Source of the DNA: an uncultured Eubacteriales bacterium | GTDB taxonomy: Bacteria > Bacillota > Clostridia > Monoglobales > Monoglobaceae | Assembly: GCA_905205855.1 (NCBI GenBank) | Contig: CAJLFL010000127.1 | Coordinates: forward strand, 1-5,862 | Length of the DNA: 5,862 bases | Direction of reading: 5' to 3' | Shown: positions 3,501 to 5,862 of the stretch, one piece after another | Layout of the letters: the number at the start of each line of letters is the position of its first letter | Numbering within the stretch: the first letter of the stretch is position 1 | The notes under the pieces: generated by a model | Told to the model about the DNA's origin: nothing | Seen by the model: the letters and a program-made list of their open reading frames with translations, nothing else | Database searches by the model: none | Position numbers and translations under genes: made by a program

Positions 3501-5862
3501 TTAACACCTATGAATTTAATGCAGGTGTTGACTTGGGCATAGGAATCGGACCTATCAGCTCGGCATTCAGAATGAGCCTTGCCGAAACCAATACCGGTAA
3601 AATATGTCTTGACACAATCTATCTGGAAATCAGAGGTTTTGAAATTCCGATAGTTCCCGGCGTATCAAGCCTTAAAGGTCTCGGCGGCGGAATCAGCGAC
3701 CTTGCAAGTTCTGTAAATTATAAGGGCGATGCAAGACCTCCGGTAACTGTCAGCGTTATGGCGGTATTTGACTTGGTAAAGGTTATGATGATGGAGGCAG
3801 ACATGTCTGTATCGGGCAACGGCTTGACCTTCAGCATAACCGGCGCGCCGGCAGGCTTTGATCAGATAAAGTTTGTTGCAAAGGGAGAATTTGACTGGAC
3901 GACAGGCTTTACAATGAAGCTTTCCGGTACGGTGGATTTATTCTCAGGAATAGTGCTCGGCAACGTCAGTCTTGGACTTACGACAGAGCCTGAATTCTTT
4001 ATGATGGGCAAAATAAACGGAAGCCTTAACATTCCCGGTTTGGGACAGCTTGCCGGAGTGACGCTTATCGTAAGCAGCAAGTTTATAGCCGGCGGCGTTA
4101 AAATATTTATATTCAGCGGCGGCTTTGTATACTATTACGAGAGTAACAAGTTCAGACTGATGAAAGGCAGCGAGGTTGATGAGATAGAAGAAGTTGACCT
4201 TGATTCTCCGGAACTTTCACCGTCAAAGGGTACATCGGGCCAGTCAATGAGCTATCTTGAGGTTATGCAGATTCCGGATGAAAACGGCGGTATGCAGCTG
4301 ATGGGTATCGGCTCCGGAGCAGAGGTCGTAGGCTCTACGGTTGACAGTTATGTGTCATCCTCATACAGTACGCCTCTGACATTGGAAAGTCCTGCATCAT
4401 TCGGAGCAGAGGTTACCGACGAGATGATGGACGGCAAGGATGTAGTATTGCGTGTTTATTATGACAATCCGACCGCTCCCGAATTAAAGGTGACAGCTCC
4501 TGACGGTAATGTATATCAGATAAATCAGTATGATACCGCTCTGACTCAGGAGAAAAACAATGCAAACGGAGCTAATATGATGCTCAGCGAGAAGCTTGAC
4601 GACAGTACCGGTATCGTAAGAAAGTATGCATATGTGACCATTGCGAATAAGGACTTAAAGAAAGGCAGATGGCAGATAGAATCTATAAACGGCGTTGAAA
4701 TAAGCGACTATACCGTTTTGACAATTCCGTCAATAGAGCCTCAGCTTGAAATTAAATCCGCGTCACTGACATCGGATAATAAGCTGAGCGCGGAATGGAC
4801 TGCCGATAAAAACGCGGCTGTAAGCATTGCGCTTGTTCCGTGTGACGAAAACGGAATACGGCTGACTGAAACGACCAAGGATGAAAACGGAAATGATGTA
4901 GTAAACGAGCATCCGGGTTATGTGCTGGCAAGCGAAAAAGGCTCTGGCAGCAGAAACGACATTGACATAAATATTCCGTCCGGAAGATATGTTGTCAGAA
5001 TGGACTCTATTGTAAACAACAGTATGTTTACTACACAATATACATCAGAGGTGCTTGAATATACAAATCCAAATACTATAAAAACACCTGAGGATTTAAA
5101 GGCGTGGGCAGGCGGTGACGGACGTCTTGACGTAAGCGCAAAAGTGCCGGAGCACGCAACGGGAGTTCAGTTTAACGTCTACAAGAGCAATGGGGAGCTT
5201 TTGCCGGCAATGGGCGGATATGTAGGAGATTATGAAAACACAGGTGAGGTGAAGACGTACTTCAAGGGAGATAACGCAGTGCTGGACGATAACGGTGCGG
5301 TTATGTATAAATCGGCTATCGTTCCGGGTGAGAGCTATTATGTTGAGGCATACGGAGTAAACGTAAACGAGGGAAGCGGTTATTTCCGCAGTCCGACAGT
5401 TAAAAGCACCGAAATACAAGTTCCGGTTCCGGCTCCGCCGCAGGCAAAGGTGAGCGTGCTTTCTTACGGTGCTTTAAGTAAAACGAACAGTAAAAATGTT
5501 CCGTATTTGCAGGCAGGCAGCGGAAATACTCTGGTAGAGTATGAGATAACAAACATGGATTCGGCACCGAATGACGAGGTTTCTGTCAGATTTGATATTG
5601 ATGAAAAGCAGTACGGAGATATTCAAGTTAACAATGCACAAACCGGAAATAAAGGTTATGCGGCATTTAATCTGAACGACGGAGAGCATTTTGTGGATGT
5701 TGTGTTTATAAACAGTGCTGGTGACGTGACGGTAGAAACAAGAAAACTGTCAATAGATTCTATTCCGGCAGATTTAAAGATAGAGTATCCGCAAAACGGA
5801 AGTCAATTTGATCCGGCTGTCGGTATACCGATAAAACTGACAACGGATGACAGCGTAACTAT
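482..5862 (+). CDS. Giant secreted multidomain surface protein (5' part; open to window end)
   Basis: The frame runs unbroken from ATG 482 for 1793 codons; the 3' end lies outside. Residues 1-25 are a Sec signal peptide (KR, then ILSFILALTLLATVIPGGIVLA), so the product is exported. Modules in order: an N-terminal beta-rich module (about 27-305), Ig-like modules (about 313-417 and 438-565, the second TIG-like), an alpha/beta segment with YKNRGY (592-597), an acidic/basic linker (820-877), a short beta module (about 878-947), a second linker (948-1000), a Gly-rich strand core (1001-1223) and Ig/FN3-like modules (about 1257-1793). Only five Cys are seen, and no enzyme active-site motif. The arrangement resembles, from memory, giant secreted proteins of gut Firmicutes with no established function. 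I infer a scaffold, adhesin or ligand-binding role. Anchoring cannot be judged without the C-terminus. It lies directly downstream of another Ig-like-protein gene, very probably in one operon. Confidence 0.95.
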   Translation, partial: MKRILSFILALTLLATVIPGGIVLAADGDISVGNGYIEVVSKADGSAFGINTLAGIPAKRFDDNKPLLYDDDDKFATSYTTIRIEKGIGTGNTTVNDYIYGSSAGTMTVQPHEYQIDGENSAIESVWSVDGVEVTQRLVINKNTASAHGGYATVSYEYKNTNPELVQVGIRILLDTKIADNDGGQFYKNGGSTPITKEVEYSEKNGNMPEWYSISDSLTYSTTTAYGLLKNSSMRRYPDKVQMAHWFNLANTMWGYEVNGSVNFDDYYNEYQYPDSAVAVIFEPEAVSSGQSLSVDTMYGVGELNGMESTSDYCVMTVTQKELLKANSDNTGYENNGEFTLYLNVDNSDKDSKQIVDGKLKLVFEDKLVDTELNMTQEPAVWVASEKEEDETISVGTINRGEIKREIPIKLKARPVYDKMKSNTDPDAPDIVYTPTEGYELRTSIDTRKISFQLTGQGTPIPSVANKIVTLPALGKSKVDIGFTGIDPKIIYYAGYSYFSVQGIGDNFDVLADKSNWTAYLRNVVTNKIINMDSFNCSADVVNKQLGLLVDMDGQLGQFELTIEFKGNLAYLGKKTFSDSSDYITSSDDEKYKNRGYSIAVIARTSDKNDYAMRLFSASAGAKPIEEQFEKFKEDVEAKKGEILMEGRGVFKVLYKDGKTAETSGDKPMIISTGDEHNPDIIGFETIPGSDNIKLNRIMYYNAMTPLTFKADFDSSGKPNVMRIEGDGDLSIINASTIWKHKFMIRMDLSDIYGYEDADEDGAASNVNAPQLQLLDGGWLMQSMGGLIFTLNYGELGCQDGRYTINFSGSVSFPLGMSKDEEEAAQSEGNTQTGETPSQTQQWKSAKPTATKWKPARPTNATPAQEEEAAAAETEATGIKKTFKDGNSATNSLGKFGDGGSLGVSVDSILFGEHEDRDDENVITTGFVGIAANVEIELPDSVFPAGGAQNNDSKISSGASAANPVANPIVKAGNHRATTAAGQRQNALNALQKNAGKMNGFSMGVSFNTYEFNAGVDLGIGIGPISSAFRMSLAETNTGKICLDTIYLEIRGFEIPIVPGVSSLKGLGGGISDLASSVNYKGDARPPVTVSVMAVFDLVKVMMMEADMSVSGNGLTFSITGAPAGFDQIKFVAKGEFDWTTGFTMKLSGTVDLFSGIVLGNVSLGLTTEPEFFMMGKINGSLNIPGLGQLAGVTLIVSSKFIAGGVKIFIFSGGFVYYYESNKFRLMKGSEVDEIEEVDLDSPELSPSKGTSGQSMSYLEVMQIPDENGGMQLMGIGSGAEVVGSTVDSYVSSSYSTPLTLESPASFGAEVTDEMMDGKDVVLRVYYDNPTAPELKVTAPDGNVYQINQYDTALTQEKNNANGANMMLSEKLDDSTGIVRKYAYVTIANKDLKKGRWQIESINGVEISDYTVLTIPSIEPQLEIKSASLTSDNKLSAEWTADKNAAVSIALVPCDENGIRLTETTKDENGNDVVNEHPGYVLASEKGSGSRNDIDINIPSGRYVVRMDSIVNNSMFTTQYTSEVLEYTNPNTIKTPEDLKAWAGGDGRLDVSAKVPEHATGVQFNVYKSNGELLPAMGGYVGDYENTGEVKTYFKGDNAVLDDNGAVMYKSAIVPGESYYVEAYGVNVNEGSGYFRSPTVKSTEIQVPVPAPPQAKVSVLSYGALSKTNSKNVPYLQAGSGNTLVEYEITNMDSAPNDEVSVRFDIDEKQYGDIQVNNAQTGNKGYAAFNLNDGEHFVDVVFINSAGDVTVETRKLSIDSIPADLKIEYPQNGSQFDPAVGIPIKLTTDDSVT
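597..632 (+). repeat. Strong hairpin inside the coding region (about 16 pairs, 4-base loop)
   Basis: Arms 597-612 and 617-632 pair around loop TGGT (613-616). The inner ten pairs are perfect (CAAAGGCGGA with TCCGCCTTTG), and outward there are four more Watson-Crick pairs plus two G-U pairs. The structure lies 115 bases after the start codon and codes for residues about 39-50. No T-run follows, so it is not an intrinsic terminator. The two Ala codons within the arms (GCG 608-610, GCC 620-622) are different synonyms, as pairing requires. Confidence 0.8.
639..656 (+). repeat. Perfect 18-bp palindrome
   Basis: TTGCCGGTATACCGGCAA is its own reverse complement. As RNA it could fold into a 7-bp stem with a UAUA loop; as DNA it looks like a symmetric protein-binding site. 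It lies in frame, coding for residues about 53-59 (LAGIPAK), six bases after the 597-632 hairpin. It is followed by an A-run rather than a T-run, so it is not a + strand terminator. Its function is unknown. Confidence 0.8.
1418..2176 (+). other. Two Ig-like beta-sandwich modules
   Basis: Residues 313-417 contain GEFTLYLNVDN and IKLKARP-type alternating strands, which fit a CARDB/Ig-like fold. Residues 438-565 contain IVTLPALGKSKVDIGFTG, then P-K-I-I-Y-Y-A-G-Y-S-Y-F-S-V-Q-G-x-G-x-N-F-D, and end with GQFELTIEF. That order (G-rich turn, x-V-x-G-x-x-F, closing strand) resembles an IPT/TIG domain. Such modules usually act as spacers or binding surfaces in secreted proteins. The assignment rests on pattern only. 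Confidence 0.4.
2204..2938 (+). other. Unassigned alpha/beta segment with YKNRGY motif
   Basis: Residues about 575-819 begin with a Ser/Asp-rich stretch and the motif Y592-KNRGY, followed by a strand (SIAVIART). A charged helix follows (about EEQFEKFKEDVEAKKGE), then strands with ILMEGRGVFKVLYKDGK. Further on are an acidic D757-x-D-x-D-G loop, GGWLMQSMGGLIFTLNYGELG and INFSGSVSFPL. I recall similar strings in giant secreted proteins of gut Firmicutes, but know no function or named domain for them. No enzyme motif is visible. Confidence 0.4.
3008..3067 (+). repeat. Tandem 30-base coding repeat (WK-x-A-x-PT) within an acidic linker
   Basis: Two in-frame 30-base units begin with TGGAAG at 3008 and 3038 and code for W843-KSAKPTATK and W853-KPARPTNAT. 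They form a basic, aromatic patch inside a low-complexity linker (residues 820-877) that is otherwise Glu/Ala/Gln-rich, with DEEEAAQSE before it and EEEAAAAETE after it. The first unit also carries a 7-bp inverted repeat (AGTCGGC, AAA loop, GCCGACT; 3012-3028). The linker separates the N-terminal half of the protein from the Gly-rich core. Confidence 0.7.
3323..3481 (+). other. Second low-complexity linker, basic in its second half
   Basis: Residues 948-1000 are rich in Ala, Asn, Ser and Gln, with an ANPVANP duplication. The stretch from V970 to M998 carries Lys, Arg and His but no acidic residues. It probably forms a flexible or helical spacer directly before the Gly-rich strand core. A helix is possible over RQNALNALQKNAGKM. 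Confidence 0.55.
3482..4150 (+). other. Gly-rich, strand-rich core module
   Basis: Residues 1001-1223 are almost entirely short alternating polar/hydrophobic strands with Gly turns: FSMGVSFNTYEFNAGVDLGIGIGPI, IRGFEIPIVPGVSSL, L1064-KGLGGGISDL, then MSVSGNGLTFSITGAPAG, KGEFDWTTGFTMKLSGTVDLF and GGVKIFIFSGGFVYYYE. The strand repeat of about 10-20 residues suggests an elongated beta-sheet, beta-solenoid or groove-like fold. The segment is not an outer-membrane barrel: the neighbouring modules and signal peptide point to a secreted Gram-positive protein. No named family is certain; a remote relation to DUF6603-like repeats is only a guess. Confidence 0.45.
4250..5862 (+). other. Array of Ig/FN3-like modules running off the window end
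   Basis: From residue 1257 the protein looks like consecutive beta-sandwiches. One spans about 1257-1413 and ends in VTIANKDLKKGRWQI. FN3-like modules follow at about 1420-1526 (LSAEWTADKN, then SGRYVVRMD) and 1535-1652 (LDVSAKVPEHATGVQFNVYK, then ESYYVEAYGVN, with a Pro-rich VPVPAPP end). An Ig-like module at about 1657-1762 has the DGEHFVDVVFINSAGD pattern, and another starts at about 1763 (PADLKIEYPQNGSQF). Such arrays usually act as stalks or binding spacers outside the cell. Boundaries are approximate. Confidence 0.5.

Noticed and set aside
2974..3507. Open frame of 177 codons on the minus strand
   Set aside because: It lies opposite the Ala/Glu/Pro-rich linker region of the giant gene, has no ribosome binding site, and its Ala/Ser/Phe-rich product looks like the reverse complement of a compositionally biased segment.
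3840..3851. 12-bp palindrome CCGGCGCGCCGG
   Set aside because: It is symmetric but short and GC-only; it is explained by Gly-Ala-Pro codons and is near chance expectation.
3482..4150. Outer-membrane beta-barrel
   Set aside because: The alternating strands and Gly look barrel-like, but the segment sits between soluble modules in a Gram-positive-style secreted protein.
4763..5689. Several minus-strand open frames of 71-107 codons
   Set aside because: All are opposite the strongly coding plus-strand frame, without start signals or recognisable domains.

Overview
The window looks like part of a Gram-positive, Clostridia-type genome. This is inferred from moderate G+C, frequent ATA (Ile) and AGA (Arg) codons, a strong GGAGG ribosome binding site and a Gram-positive-style Sec signal peptide. 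A gut origin is plausible because the main protein resembles, from memory and not from a search, very large secreted proteins of intestinal Firmicutes. There are no RNA genes, mobile elements, CRISPR arrays, promoters or terminators that I can support. Essentially the whole window is coding, on the + strand.

Layout. Positions 5-469 hold the 3' end of a secreted-type protein: a bacterial Ig-like (DUF5011/HYR-like) domain followed by a roughly 100-residue beta-rich C-terminal segment. An in-frame TAG at 2-4 cuts the Ig-like domain at its first strand. The gene is therefore disrupted, frameshifted, or affected by a sequence-edge error. It ends at TAG 467-469. After a 12-base gap holding a GGAGG site, a giant gene starts at ATG 482 and stays open to the last base, giving 1793 complete codons with no stop in view.

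The giant protein has a signal peptide (residues 1-25) and an N-terminal beta-rich module (about 27-305). Next come two Ig-like modules (about 313-417 and 438-565) and an unassigned alpha/beta segment with a YKNRGY motif (about 575-819). A charge-patterned low-complexity linker (820-877) carries a tandem WK-x-A-x-PT repeat. After a short beta module and a second linker (948-1000) there is a Gly-rich, strand-rich core (1001-1223). The visible end is a series of Ig/FN3-like modules (about 1257-1793). No catalytic motif or wall-sorting signal is visible. I infer an extracellular scaffold, adhesin or binding protein, probably made together with the product of the upstream gene.

The most unexpected DNA-level signal is a pair of strong inverted repeats early in the giant gene. 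One is a hairpin of about 16 pairs with a 4-base loop (597-632). Six bases later comes a perfect 18-bp palindrome (639-656). Both lie just after the signal-peptide-coding region and neither looks like a terminator.
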